From: Metellina segmentata
Taxonomy: Eukaryota > Arthropoda > Arachnida > Araneae > Tetragnathidae
Reading direction: 5' to 3'
Assembly (NCBI GenBank): GCA_947359465.1
Contig: OX375874.1
Span: 86,357,672-86,421,671 of the forward strand
DNA: 64,000 nucleotides
The position numbers were made by a program, and so were the translations under genes. The stretch's first letter is position 1; every line of letters starts with the position of its first letter. Below, piece by piece: positions 1 through 12,995 of this stretch. The notes beneath the pieces were generated by a model. The model did no database searches and was not told the origin of the DNA. It saw only the letters and a list, made by a program, of their open reading frames with translations.

Positions 1-145
1 AATAGCATATTTTGTAAACAATATCTTCTGCTAGGACACATGTCTTTATTGATGCGGGCGAAGCGAGCATAGGTTCGCTCAGCGAACCAGTGAGGATTGC
101 AAAGCAATCCTCTGGGGGTTAGCAAGCAGGGGGCTGGCCCCCTAG
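1..145 (+). mobile_element. Helitron 3' end (element truncated by window edge)
   Basis: Matches 27469-27620 over its whole length and ends in a GGGGG-CTGG-CCCCC hairpin followed by TAG|T, the hairpin plus CTRR end typical of Helitrons. It contains perfect-stem mini-hairpins GGTTCGC-TCA-GCGAACC (72-88) and GGATTGC-AAA-GCAATCC (94-110). The 5' end lies outside the window. Confidence 0.8.
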
Positions 146-2989
146 TAAAAATTATTTTCTTCCTAGGGCAAGTGTAACTTTTCCTTCGAAACAAATGTAT
201 GCAGAATGTAACACTTGGACTGCATACAGTATGGTACCAGTTTCATATCGTGTGCATCTTCCATATTCTGAAATAATGTCTGAAAGAAAAAAAAATTTCG
301 TGTTGTTCAAAACATTCTAAATGGAATGGAAATCTTATAATAAATTGGAAATTAAGTAATCATTATTTAGAGTCCATGGAAGTTTTCAAGACTGCAAAAG
401 TTTTTTATATGGACTACTCAGTTGGCTTACATGCATTTCTTTTAATAATATATCATCTAATGAACTTTATAGAAATATAATGCATTAAGAACTTTTGTGT
501 TAATGTTATTATTTGTATTTATGGAAGCTCAAGCTGCACTCGTAAAATGAGAATATGATAAAAGTAAGATTGACACGTGAGAGTAAAAATTGAACAGATA
601 ACATCGATAGATACACCATCAGATATGAAACCTACATTGCCTCAGATTTTAGAAGTTGGTTGAATACAACATTGATATAACTCAAAAATTTTTGTTTGAG
701 AAGGAAGAATGCCATTTGAGGTAATCAGTTTGCATTTATAATAAAACATGCTCTCCATTGTGAAACAGTTTTAATCAAATTAAAATTACGAGTAGAAACA
801 TTAAATGCATTTATCTTTATTGTTAAGGACTGAATAAGTATATTTTTTAGTACGAAAATACAATTTCTCTTTGTGATTAGACAAATTCGCAAGGAGTTCC
901 GTATTAGATACTGTTTTTTTTAAATAGAATGTTCTGACATTTTTTAGTACATGTGGAAATCTTTTAATGGTTGATAAATTATTTATTAAATCTAAGTTTT
1001 ATTTAATTTTGTCGTGATTTTGTGTTTCATTCATTAAAAAGCACTCCCCAAATTTTGACTTTCTCTTAAAATCAGATAGTTTATGTTACGTGCCTTTATC
1101 CATGTAGCGAAATCCAAAATACTTCTTTTACCACACAAAATTTAAGTTCGATGTTCATTCTATGATCGAAATCCTAGGCACAGACTCATTAAAATTAAAA
1201 TGTTCTTCAACAGTAAATATAAATGTGAGTTTTATTAAAACTAAACGTTTTTCAATAGACACGAATTGCATATCTGCCAAATTTCAAAGTCATCAAGAAA
1301 TGAACGTAGTCTAAAACAAATAAACAATAATCACAAGAACAATTTACCTTCCTTTAATCTTCAGAGAAATCGGAAGGTTCTTACAATTTCCACTGTGATT
1401 TAAAATAATATAAAATTGTTATTCCTGTTTTGTATTTATTATACTTATTGTCTCAGTTAACTTTACTGTAAGGGATTCTTATTTTACTTCAAATTACATG
1501 ATCAACGAATGAAAAGCCTTTGGGTCTTAAGCGAACAATAGAACAAGCTATTTGTACATTGTGAGAGCAGGCAAGAAGAAGATATTGAAGTACTCACAAT
1601 TGAATTGTTTTATCGATCGCTTTGAATTTCAAAGGGTCAGTAACTGATTTCAAGAAAACATTTATGAAAACTACTGGATACGAAAAATTATTCTATTTAT
1701 TCTATTTCCGCATATCAAATTGAAAGTATGCTAAAAGTTTTAATTCAATAAAATCCTGAAATTGAAATATTGTTTCAAGATAAATTAATGTTAATTATCT
1801 TGTTGGGTATTTCGTGTGCTTAAATATTTTCTGAATTAAATATATTATTATCATTACAGAAGATCTAAAAACAGACTCAGAGTACATTAAGTCATTAAAG
1901 TACATTAAAGGCCATTACAGCACTGAACTCTAAAATCACCTTTGACGACAGATTCACCAAAATTTCATTGTTAGCTTAGTTAATTAAATTTGAAGGATTT
2001 ACCTTGAAACGGCTACTATATCTGAAGGCATTTAGTTAATGTAATAATAAGTCACACTTAATATTTTTCAGGACAGCGCGTTTTTCAAGTTTTAAAAATT
2101 ATAAAAAAAAATTATAATAGTTCTTCCACTATTTACGGCTATCAATATATCGCCGTTGACTATCAAGCTCTTAACACTCATTTAAACAATCAGAAATTAT
2201 TTTGATACTCTTGAACAATTTCTTATTATTTTTTTGATTACATAATTTTCTTTCTGTGTTTTATCAATACGTTTTCTAGAGCTCTTAAATTTATTTGTAG
2301 TATTCTCTAAATAAAATATTACTATCCACTCCAGAAGGAATTACTATCCACAACATGAATAAGTACTGAGTTTTTCTATGTAAGGGTGGTACTAAAAAGA
2401 CATCAATACTTAAAAAAACTGTCAATACATATTTTTTAATCAATTATTTTCTTATCTACCAATTTATTAGGATTCACAAATACCAAGGCAGGCTACTTTA
2501 TCAAGTGCTATACTGTCAATACTGGATATTGAGGGCCTGGTTCGGGACCAGGTTCTACATGACCTTATAAACACCTATATATGGGTTCTTTCGACCACGG
2601 GTTTTGTTCAACTTCTTTGTGTTTAATTTGATATTAGTGGATACGTATTTTAACAGAACGGCCGTTATTGGGGTTAAGAAAAATGTTATTTGATGAACGA
2701 TATCTTAATTCCCTTGAATAACGGTTTGTTGAGCAGTTTGGAGATTAGATGTTTTATTTAAACATTTGCTAATAAAAATGCGGTTTCTATCAACTGTAAA
2801 TGTTATTGTACGATGTTGCAAAATGTCATTCTGTGTGAAATTGATCGACAAAGCACATGTGTTGTAATTATTTGTTGATCTATTTCAGTGGTGTGGTTCA
2901 TCAAGATGAAGGATATTATGTCATGCAGCTAGTGTTACCATTCTAAAGTAAGTCTATCCTGGCCCAACAACGTCAAAATCTGGTGATGT
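146..2989. other. AT-rich noncoding stretch
   Basis: No ORF, RNA gene or bounded repeat could be supported. A short inverted word (ggcctggttcgggaccagg, about 2534-2552) is the only local structure noticed. Confidence 0.6.
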
Positions 2990-3260
2990 CGATTTGCCCC
3001 TTTGTTTCCCTGATTTGACCGAGACGGTTTTTCTTAAAGGAACAAGTCAACTCTAAAAAGCTGACAACGATTCAACAGTTGAAGCAAAATATTCGTGAAG
3101 GAACTGAGCACTCACGGATACGTGCTCAAACGCTATGAAAAATGTAACCGAAAGGGCCCATATTTGCAGCACATCCAAAATCGGTGATTACACTGATGTC
3201 ATATTCCAAAAATTGTCATTGAGCAAACCATATTTAAAAAAAAACTAAGTTAAAAGGGTT
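2990..3260 (+). pseudogene. Transposase C-terminal relic (Tc1/mariner-like DDE class)
   Basis: Frame fragments read RRFFLKEQVN, LTTIQQLKQNIREGTEH and, in another frame, a stretch ending YTDVIFQK. Together they resemble the tail of DDE transposases: FFLWGxxKxxV, TIxxLKxxI, then a His/Asp-containing end. Stops and frameshifts interrupt it. Family assignment is from memory of spider transposases and is approximate. Confidence 0.5.
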
Positions 3261-4036
3261 TTGCTTAAAAATTATTCCTAAACAAAATGGCGCCCTTGGA
3301 AAAAAAGACCACTCACCAAAAAAAAAAAGATCACGCACTTCATTTTGGAAACAATCCACGAATACAAGAACATTTTAACTACAAAAATGAATGACACCTA
3401 CATGTCTCGAGCATTTCATTCAGGTAATAAATGTATTAATCGAAAAGAAAAGGGAGAGACGAGGAAAAAATAAGCATGGTTTTTACGAGCATTTAAATCA
3501 CTTACAAGAATATCACTCTTCCCATTGTTCTTCCCAATAAGATATCGGCAATTATCGGTGAAAATCCCGCATTTATTGCCTTTACGTGACATATCGCGGC
3601 AACAAGGAGATTCTTGTGTCTGATGAAAGGAAGGGAATGTAAAAGATTATGCGAAACTTCAAGTGGGTTTTTCCGACACCTACCCATGTCCTTCTCCGAG
3701 CATAATTTGCCGGAATTGCTTTCCGTCAATCTTTCCATTCCGATATGTGCTTTCTCTTTCTTTGATGCACTGATGAGTTTCACTGTAGGAATTAGCACGA
3801 GAGGCACTCCTGAAGAATACAGTCGGTCACGCTGTCTATAGCAAAAAAAAACTAGTCCGCTTGCCCATCACATATTCCTCCACTTGTTTCAGCTCCAGAG
3901 CTTTATCTGGGGCAGAAGTCAAGTTTACTTTTTGTTTGCTTTATTCGCTCTTCTCGAGATAATACCTTTGGTGATGGACAGGTTTACTTTTGATGTTGGT
4001 TATTTTCACCATTATCTTCCACTTTCTGGCACTTGT
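3261..4036. other. No supported gene; overlapping ORFs on both strands
   Basis: At 3502-3841 moderately long ORFs exist on both strands (101 aa minus, 75 aa plus). Neither matches a family I know, and neither has promoter or splice context. The composition is a little richer in G+C than the flanks, so an old transposon fragment is possible. Confidence 0.4.
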
Positions 4037-4352
4037 AGAAAGTGAATCGATATTCCACGTACATTTTGCGAAGAATAACATGGATGTGCTGGTTTGTCTT
4101 AAGATGGACATTTTGTAGAAGATACAAGCATTTATCATCCAGTGTAATAAAGTGATTTAATTTTTTGTATTGATTGTTATTTATTTTCTCTTTTAGAAGG
4201 TGAACCGATATTACACTTGTGCATTTTATGAAGAATAATAACGATGTGCTGGTTTGATTTTCTAAGGCAGAAAATTTTATTGAAGAGGATACAGGCATTT
4301 ATCATTCAATGTGATTTATTTTTTATAATGATTCTAATTTATCTTCTCTTGC
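4037..4352 (+). repeat. 158-bp tandem duplication, two diverged copies
   Basis: Copy 1 (4037-4194) and copy 2 (4195-about 4352) share agaaagtgaatcgatatt / agaaggtgaaccgatatt, gatgtgctggtttg, and gcatttatcat in the same order. Minus-strand ORFs across this block are by-products of the repeat. Confidence 0.85.
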
Positions 4353-4699
4353 TTTTAACAACATATTGAACTATGGCACGCTGTTTTTTATGCCACACGT
4401 TTCACTTAGAGGTTTTGCTTTGTAAGAGAGATATACTAATGTAACAGATACATGACAAATTACCACAATTTCAGATAATCCATGTTCATATTTGGTACGA
4501 TGTTTAAGTGACCCAATATTATTAAAACATCAAACATTTGGGTATTTTGCAATTGCAGTTTATACCAATAAGTAACAGATATTTTGATACATTGACACCA
4601 CGATCAAAATTTCCTCCAAAATTGTATGAGATCTGTATATCACAATGAAAAAGTTGCATAATAACTTTACTTACAGTGTTTTAAATTAATTAACCCATA

Positions 4700-5291
4700 A
4701 ATTTGTAAAAGGGCAAAATTGCAATACTTTTATTTAAAACTTTTTTACAAGCTAAGCAATTTCATTTGATGTACATTTGCTGAGTTGTGAGTTATTTGCT
4801 TTAATTTATTTTTAAGATGGAATGTATGCAGTTATGCAATTTGTAGGAAGTAAGAAAATTTTGAATAACGTTGTGCTACAGCAACACAACGGGCTATTGA
4901 CGACGGTCCAGAATTAATCCCCTAAGGGAAAGAGCCTAGAACAACACCACGTAATTTTGAACCACGGTCAAAAGACGAGGCAACACCTGAGACGGCACTT
5001 CACTCTCAAAACTTCCACACTAACCCAACGTGAGGACATTCGGTCACGACAGATTTAAGGTGCAACAGCCGCTTCTACACTATACGCTTACAAATACCTA
5101 ACCTTCCGATCTAAAGGCTAACACCTAAACCTCCAGACAGGTTGGTCGACTCAATTTGTAAAAGAGCAAAATTGCAATAATTTAACTTAAAATTTAGCAT
5201 TACAAGTTAACAATTGCATTTGGATGTAAATTTATTGAGTTGTTAGTCATTTGCTTAAATTTATTTTTATGATGTAATTTGTGCATTTAAT
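4700..5291 (+). repeat. Pair of ~140-bp direct repeats flanking a SINE fragment
   Basis: 4700-4845 and 5153-5291 both begin aatttgtaaaag[ag]gcaaa and continue through ...catttg..tgta.atttnntgagttgt and ttaatttattttta..atg. Period is about 453 bases. They are far too long for a target-site duplication, so a segment was duplicated with a SINE between the copies. Confidence 0.8.
4868..5150 (-). mobile_element. Degraded tRNA-derived SINE, same family as 19391-19722
   Basis: Closely parallels the copy at 19391-19722, for example caacacaacgggctattgac and cacgacagatttaaggtgca. The stretch that would hold the B box (cggattcgaacc) is missing, so the internal promoter is broken. Confidence 0.85.
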
Positions 5292-5300
5292 TAACTTTAA

Positions 5301-5807
5301 CCCTTTGTGTACATATTTATTTGTACCCAACAGCCTCTTACAACTGATACCAGATGTTAATAGTAGTTCGGATTATCGTTTGCACATTAGTTGCGGTTAT
5401 ATTTTCGTATTATCGTCTGTACACTAATGACTGTTATGTTTTCTTATCATAATTTGCACACTAGTTACTGTTATATTTTCATATAATTTCGTTTGATAAG
5501 AATGGCAACAGTATGAGAGAGATCGCACAGCTTCTGATATCCGCTTTTATTTCAAAAATGAATGTCTGATAACGCCGCCATGTAAATATTTCAATGTATG
5601 GAGTCAGATTAAATAAAGTGTATTTTTCTAGAGAACGATTGAATAATTTGATTCATGGAGAGTCTCGTAACGCCAATCGCTCTTGCCATGGACAATAATG
5701 TACATATTTAATTTCATCCTAGTTTGAAAGACGAATTAGACTCGTCATCCGTAACTTAGGCAAAACAAGTGCATGATTAGTCCCAGTAGTCAAATGTACC
5801 CAAGGGG
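5301..5807. mobile_element. piggyBac-like MITE between TTAA sites
   Basis: TTAA at 5297-5300 and 5808-5811 flank inverted ends CCCTTTGTGTACATATTT (left) and CCCCTTGGGTACATTTG (right, reverse complement). Length 507 bp; no transposase. Exact TTAA duplication with CCC ends is the piggyBac signature. Confidence 0.8.
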
Positions 5808-5811
5808 TTAA

Positions 5812-6436
5812 GTTTAAAATAGAAAAATAATATTTTTTACTTAAAATTATGGTTGGTTGAATTTAAGGCAGAAGGGGGTCACACACAAGACTGACTTCTT
5901 TAAGTACGAACACGAGGAATTATTTTAAGACACAGAAGTTACAGGAAACAAACCTGCGCTCTTAAGATTTGAAGGAAATTATGATGGCGAAATATTAAAT
6001 GGTTTCAGATTTATGATTTATAAATATAGAAATAGTTATCCTAAATACTTTGAAATTTAACTGAACAGTACCTAAAATTCTTTCACATTTTTGGAATAAT
6101 ATGTATTATTATTTATTGTTGACTGAAACAAAAACTACATATTTAGTAAAACATTTAAAAATTTTATTGCAGATTTAAAAAACCTTGCAGCAAATTTAAA
6201 AAAAGAACTTCATTAACTTTCTATTTAACTGTAATTTATCTTAATTTTAAGAAACGTATTGAAATACTTTATGAAATACAATCTGACACAACGCTTCTAT
6301 TTTAAATTTATATAGTTAAAGAATTTATCAGCTTTACTAATGCTACTCAAAATTTTAGCAAATAAGTCCTGTAGTTTTTATCAGTTCCAAGTCTATTTTA
6401 TTTCAATAATTGTTACCGACACAAATTGAATGAAAG
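5812..6436. other. AT-rich noncoding stretch
   Basis: Nothing recognisable. Confidence 0.6.
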
Positions 6437-6438
6437 TT

Positions 6439-6643
6439 AACCCTCAAACGAGGTACCTCAATCATTAGCAAAACTGACCAGATCTTGATGAACGAAATGT
6501 CTCGCCATTGGCGGAAAACTGACTACATTTTGATCTCATCATCATCAAACATACCTCAACCTTTGTTTTATTTTCCAGATCTTGATGGACGAGATATCTC
6601 ATTAAAATCACTTGAAGGGTTATTGTTTCGGTTGTGAATTTAC
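6439..6643. mobile_element. Short dispersed element with AACCCT ends (MITE-like)
   Basis: Starts AACCCTCAAACGAGG and ends CACTTGAAGGGTT, so the outer bases are inverted. It contains two copies of AGATCTTGATG(G/A)ACGA followed by GATATCTC or AATGTCTC. The same words recur at 29761-29856 and in each unit of the 28533-29760 array. Confidence 0.5.
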
Positions 6644-7738
6644 TCCGTAAAAACTTCAAAACCACGAGACATTTCTTTTCGCAAAGAAGAAGACACAGTT
6701 TGTATTGAATCGTTTTATTTAGTTCTCTTGGAATCCTTTCTGTTAAAGCCATAACTATTTCATAAACACTTTACTCATTCATCACATGCACTTAAAGACC
6801 AGTTACTAAGGCATAAAAGCTCAACGCATTCCGCTTATCCAAGGTTATCGGACTGAAATACATTTGTTTATGGCCATTGGAATCTGAACCAAGAGTGAAA
6901 GCGGTTTTCCAGCATTAAACAGGCCATTTGACGCAGCTTGACAAAAGAAGTGCTTTAAACACAACTCATAAAAGTAATTTCTGTTCTTGCCGAAGAATAA
7001 TAAAAAGAAGAAGCAGTTGATGGACAGCTGAAAGCCCACAGGGACATATCTTTCATTCATCTGGAATTGATTTCCAACTCGCAAACATTGACACACTGGT
7101 TCTAGAATTTGAGGTTGCATTTTCCTTCATATTGGATATAACCTCTTCAAACGCATTGCCAAATTAAAAACGTTTCATGGCAAGGCACTTCAAAAGATGC
7201 GACATCTAATTAACAGGTCTCACGAAGGAACTCATAAATTGTATAAAAAATAATATCCGTATTTGTTTTACTTAATTACTTGTTATTTTTTTGAATACCA
7301 AGTAAAGAGAGATCCAATTTTTTTGTCAGGAAGTCTCGAAGATTTTTCACATTCACTAATTACAATTTATTTTGTTTTAATTTACTTCCAACCAAGCAAT
7401 TTGTTGACGCTTGATGTATAATAAAAATTATGTTTGATGTAAAAGTTTAACAGTTACTTACAACAGTTTAATCAATGTCTAGTATTGCGTCTTGCCTCAA
7501 TGTAAAAAAAATATTTACAATTTTAAAGACTTTAGGTGTCGTTAATATGATATCATTTTAACGCCACTTAAGCATATACAATGAATAACAAATTGTAGTG
7601 GGTCGTAAAACTACACACTGCAGTTTTAGATTTGAAATATGCTTGATTAGACATGAATCTATTTTAACTGTTTTATCTCTAAATCGAGTGATGAGACTGG
7701 GTAGGGGTAGTGCTGCACATTATGAGTTTATAAACTCA
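6644..7738. other. AT-rich noncoding stretch
   Basis: Minus-strand ORFs (6465-6752, 6845-7120) are unrecognised and lack gene context. Nothing else supported. Confidence 0.5.
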
Positions 7739-7750
7739 ACCTATATAGTT

Positions 7751-8192
7751 GTTGTTGTTTCTTATGCCTACACTGGCAGACCAGAGGAGTGCCAGGCCCG
7801 TCGAAGACGGCAAGAGGCGAGGGGGGTGCGCCTTCCATGTTATTGAGCCCCATTGGGAGGAAGTTGCTCGACATACATGACACATCCGTTTTACAGGAAG
7901 GTCCCTTTCATGCATCCATTCACTCACACATATCGTAATTTAGATCCCAATCAGAGGCCGATAACCCCCTGATCAGGTACCCCCAGAGGTATTGATTTGG
8001 TATGGGAACATGGGGGACATTGTGACCACGACTTATTTAACGTGCCCCAGTCACCATTAGTGAACACGACGGTCTTTAGCCAGGTCGAAGCGCCGATCTC
8101 GCAATCATCAGAATTGGAGGCTCCGCCGAGGACAGAACCCACAACCCTTCTGATGCGAGCCCGACGCTCTACTGACTGAGCTACCGCGGCTC
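7751..8192 (-). mobile_element. tRNA-derived SINE with intact 12-bp target duplication
   Basis: Flanked by ACCTATATAGTT at 7739-7750 and 8193-8204. On the minus strand the head reads GCCGCGGTAGCTCAGTCAG with an A box (complement of 8172-8183) and a B-box-like GGTTCTGTCC (complement of 8130-8139). The 3' tail is an (AAC)n run, seen as gttgttgttg just inside the left duplication. It is more G+C-rich than its surroundings. ORFs across it are incidental. Confidence 0.9.
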
Positions 8193-8204
8193 ACCTATAT
8201 AGTT

Positions 8205-9911
8205 ATAACTCATTATTGAAGTATTTTATAACGGGGTAATCAGGTTTAACTTAATATGGTTTACGAAGATTTCTCTTGTTACAAAACGAGGTGTGATCAA
8301 AAAGGAATTCTAGAAATATGGATTTTTCAAGATAAAATGCTGATTTACAGGCTTGAAGAAACTTGATCGTCATCAAACTAAAACTGAAGTAATTTATTAT
8401 TTTAGAATGTAGAAAACAACTTTATCGAGTCATTTTATTGTTTTGACTCAATGACGTGAAATCTATCTTTTCAATTGCCTTTGATTTTCAGAATTGAAAA
8501 AGTTACAAGAAGCGAGATCTAACAATAAGGTCAATTGCCGGACTAATGAAAGTAATATTTTGCAGTGAAATGTGTGCGATGATCCATAAATTCTGATGCG
8601 ATTTCAGGTGCGTAATCAAGCTGGATAGCATTTGGCATCGTAAGTAATACCTGTTTTGAAATGGCCTGCATAACTCAAACGCTGAAACAGGTATAGTTAA
8701 CTAGTTGTAAGTCCCATTGATACAAGGATACAACGGGCTCAAGAAATCACTGTTTTGCAATTCAGGTGCATATTATTACTATTTTTTTTTTTTGGGGGGG
8801 GGGGTCATAATAAGTTACAAACGTGCGTTGAATCATATAATTCATATTCTTAATTGTTCATGCATAACAATTCGGAAGGGTAATATTCAAAATGCTCACA
8901 GAAGTCAATTAACAAATTTCACAATTTAAAAATACATCTCAATTTTAATAATAATCTCACAGAAACTCATAATCGAAATAAACCTGTAGCTCAAAACTAC
9001 ATCTCAATTGATAATTCTAAATGGAACCAAAAAATTTTAAACAAATTACTGAATTTTTCAGGTACATAAATTACGTATTATACTTACTTTTTAATGATTT
9101 AATTATACCACAAAGTGCGCTTTTATGTTTTACTCTGTTGCACTGTATATGTGACAGAGTGGACATTTAACTCTAAAAGTTGAATTGTAGCTTAAAGTTT
9201 CATGCACTGTCAAAAAATTAAAGAGTATTTTACAGCTGCTAATAATGTACTTCCTCTGCGTGATTTATTTAATTAAAAAGTAGTTATTAGATTAAAAAAA
9301 TGTTGTAACAGAGAGAAAATTTACTAATTATGTTTAAGTAATTTCATAGACATAAAATCCATCTTACCTTTTTCTTGCATATACAATACAATATGTGTGA
9401 CTGTAAGTGAACCCAAAACCCTTCAGTGAATTCAGTACAGTTGCCAATTTTAATATAACTTCATTTTTATATTTAAAACTTCTTGTAACAGAGTGGAATT
9501 AATAGGGCTGAATAAAATGTGGACACACACATAAAAATCTATATCTATAAAAATAAAAATTAATTTAAAAATGTGTTTTGTCAGTAATTTTATTAATTAA
9601 GTATTTCATTACATATTATATGATTTATTATTATTATAGCTCGCAACCAGTTCATTACAAACATTTTTAAATGTTTTAAACTTGAGTCTGGGACAGCTTG
9701 TTTTCTTTGTCTAATAACATATTGTTTTTTGTAAATTATTGTATAAAATTAATTTTTACGCTTGAAAAATATTCTCAACTAAGTAAAATAGGATGACGAT
9801 CAAGAAACAAACACAACTAATTTTAAAAAGCAAATTATTACTTAAATAAAAAATATTATTATCTTGGACATATTTTTTACATTTTTTTGGGAATGACACA
9901 TATATAGTTAA
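8205..9911. other. AT-rich noncoding stretch
   Basis: Contains a T-run followed by a G-run (8779-8804) and a short inverted word pair, ATACCTGTTTT...GAAACAGGTAT (about 8648-8693). No gene supported. Confidence 0.6.
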
Positions 9912-11451
9912 TCGGTGTTCCTTGGAGCACTGGTGCTACGTGAACGTGAAGAAAGTGTTCCGCCAAAATTTGAAAATCAGTGAAAAATTAAACAGTTATT
10001 AAGAGTAAAAAAAAAAAAACCGAAAAAGCAAAAGTCACTGCTTTTAGTTTTATCGCCTTTACTTCTACGCATGTATTTATGTTGGTTTTTATTGATTTTT
10101 GTAACGTATTTCTATTAGAACATGAATCAAATCTGTTTTCGCGTGTGAGCGGAGCTTGTGTGCAAAACATTGAACCGTTTTCAGTAAGGGCGCATTTCTT
10201 GCTAAAAAGGTTACTTTTGTTTTTCTTCAAGTAAGTGCAACTTTTCAAACGGACTGTCAGCGTCAGAAAATGTATTATTTTGTAATTGTAGGTCAAAGTT
10301 CATTTGCCACAAATTGGTCTTCTAGATCGCAAAATAGCACTAATTATACTCCAAAGAATTAAAAATATTTATTCGAATCGACAAAATGACAAATTCCTGA
10401 AACTGAAATATTATTCTGGCGTCGATAGTGCTAGTGCAAGAACAAGCAATATAAATAATGATATTTACAATGGGAAGAACAAAATAAAAAATGTCAATAA
10501 TCAATATTCCAATGTTTATTTAGATTTCGGGTTCGCTTAAATTGAAGAAAATAAATGTCAAATAATAGTCCAATGGTACCAGCAAAATAAAATGGCATTT
10601 TACATCTAAACACGACACTCTCTAGTCCAAAGAATAGTTTCTTTTAATGATTATTGAATGATTAAATAAATTTAGAAATTTTTTTTAATATGGTAACAAT
10701 ATCTAATAAAGCACAAATTGCATCGTATAAAGTTGACGAAGTAATTGCTAAAAATTTAAAACCACACACCATACAGTTTCTGTGTTTACCAGCATGTTTT
10801 GAAATAGTTCAAATAATGTTTGGCGATGATCCAAAAAAGAAATTATGAAAATTCCTCATTAAGATGACGCAAACAATAAAAACAGATGTATACATATGAA
10901 TGACAATATTTAGAAAACAGTTTGTAATAAGCTTTCAGAACAATTCTTTACTTTACAAATGGACGAGTCCACTGACATCAGCGGTGTAGCTCACGTACTA
11001 GGATTTGTTCGTTTCATTGATGAAAACAAAATAGCGAATCAATTTGTATGGTATAGACAACTTACCGAACGCACAACAGGATATTTTTGACTCCATTTCG
11101 TCATATTTAGATAATTTAACATAATATGGGTCCAATGTGATGGAATTTGTATCGATGGTACTCCTCCAATGGTTGGTTCTATTAAAGGATTTATTACTTT
11201 TGCGATGAAGAGTAATCCTAATATCATATCTACACACTGTTTTTTACACCGAGAATCACCTGTCTTAAAAACATTACCTAAGATATTAAAACCCGCATTA
11301 GACCAAATAGTAAATATGGTAAATTACATCAAAACGCGACCTTACAAACAAGCCTATTTAAAAAACTCTGTGCATCTTTGGAAGCTCATCCACAAATCTT
11401 TACTTTTACATGCTGGTTATCGCGAGGTGCTGAATCGAATTTTGGACTTTA
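9912..11451 (+). pseudogene. hAT-family (BED-finger, ZBED/FAM200-like) transposase relic, 5' part
   Basis: Ordered fragments match BED-type hAT transposases. VYLDFGFA (about 10512-10540) is the usual N-terminal motif. SKIKWHFTSKHDTL (about 10575-10616) is the end of a BED zinc finger with H-x4-H. Then come SNKAQIASYKV (about 10700), MDESTDISGVAHVLGFVRFID (about 10960-11025), DGTPPMVGSIKG (about 11155-11190) and STHCFLHRE (about 11228-11255), which are the classic hAT catalytic-core landmarks. Stops and frameshifts break it throughout. A possible element 5' end lies near 9912 (GGTGTTCCTTGGAGCACTGG). The frame is cut at 11449-11451 (TTA) by the element 11452-12995 and resumes at 12996. Non-functional. 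Confidence 0.85.
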
Positions 11452-12995
11452 GGCTAGGTCTTTACTTGCGAGTTTTCAGTCATAAAAATAAAACTCATTG
11501 TTTCATATACAGGTGCACACACTTGCCACTAAAGAATCGCCGCGATTAAAAAGTTGCAACCGGTCCCATTTTGACTGCGACGCGACTGTCTCTCTATCTC
11601 AATTAATCATACAGAAAGAGTGGTGCATGCACCCACTTACGATAGTTTAGTCACAGTTCTTAAGAAGATATGTTTTAATATGGTGAGTTTTAATTTGCGT
11701 AAGTGTAAATTTTGTGATGGGATGGAAGGTTGGCTGTTAGGGTCACTATTGTTACAAAATATATATTGGAAAGATCCTTAATATAGCTTAGGGATAAGTA
11801 AATTAACAAGAAGGTAAGTGGAATTAAGTGTTGGTTTAGCTCAATATTGAATCTCCTAACATGATGTGGATACAAAAGTACGTAATAGCTGACTTTGTAG
11901 CCTTGTCGTAATTAAAGTTGTCAAGATATGTTTTGTGTGTTGGGGTAGTTATATAGAAGGACCAAAGGCCGTTCTATGGGTGTGTTTATTTTAAATATCC
12001 GATATCTAGTAAAGGATCTGCATTCCCAAAACGGTTCATTTTAGTTTGAAAACCGATCAATGTGATCGGCGAGGTAAAAGGCGTATGTCAGCGTAGCGGA
12101 ATGAGAGGATTGCAAGGTTACTGTTTTAACGTTGCGGGTTTTAATAATGTGTAACTATACTGATTGGGGGAGGACGGAAAATTAACTAAGAGGACTTTAA
12201 TTATTTAAAAATATGCGTTGGAAAGATTCAGATGTTGAGATTTACCGGATAAAAGTAAATCACGGATAAAGTAAATATTATAATTATTATGTAAATGTAA
12301 AACGTAATTTTTGTCTCAAATTTGTGCTTTTAGTGTGCAAACATAATATGTAGATATAATTATAAATAAAGGAAATACTCCATACAGTTACGTAATAATT
12401 GTTCTTAACTCAAAGTTACTGACAAACGTACTTCTGGTGGTGTGGACTTCCTCCACGTTGTGTCATTATATGTTATTGATGGACCAATTATTCCTAACAA
12501 TTCGTCAAATTACTTTTTGTCATTGGGTATTAATGGAAAAACTTTGCAGGGTGATCACATAAATCTTCAAATAACTTGAAAAACTGCCCTTTCAATAATC
12601 TTTTACTCGTTATTTGATGTACCCGATAACGATGCTTCCTCTCTTTACTTCTCGCCCGAAGAAAACGAGCGATTACACAAGTAGTTTCAGCGACATTCAT
12701 TAGAAAACTTATTCGTATTGCAAAAATAAAAAAGTTACAATTGAAAAATTAATTATTTTAATAAATCAGATGTAAGGTATCGATCAGGTGTAAAGTTTTC
12801 CACAGATTTCAAATCCGTTGAAATTTTTAATCTATCTTTAACGATCCCGATTTTACAAAAAAGAACAAAAGAATGCCAGTCAAAAATTTATTGGAATTCA
12901 GCGATTTATCTATCGTAGTATATGCACCTTGTAGATTTTCTGCGACTGCGATTTTTTGGTCGCCGCGACTAGAAATCGCAAGTGGAGGCCTAGCC
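11452..12995. mobile_element. PIF/Harbinger-like element inserted in the hAT relic (1544 bp)
   Basis: Ends are inverted: GGCTAGGTCTTTACTTGCGA (left) and GGCTAGGCCTCCACTTGCGA (right, reverse complement), with weaker similarity continuing inward. The flanking TTA at 11449-11451 and 12996-12998 is a 3-bp target duplication of the PIF type. Deleting the element and one TTA rejoins the hAT reading frame (LDF|KDEL), which independently confirms both boundaries. No transposase is recognised inside, so it is nonautonomous or badly decayed. Confidence 0.88.

Noticed and set aside
3502..3841. Overlapping 101- and 75-codon ORFs
   Set aside because: Mutually overlapping on opposite strands, unrecognised, and without gene signals.
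8130..8192. tRNA gene on the minus strand
   Set aside because: SINE head with its own target duplication; the B box deviates from consensus.
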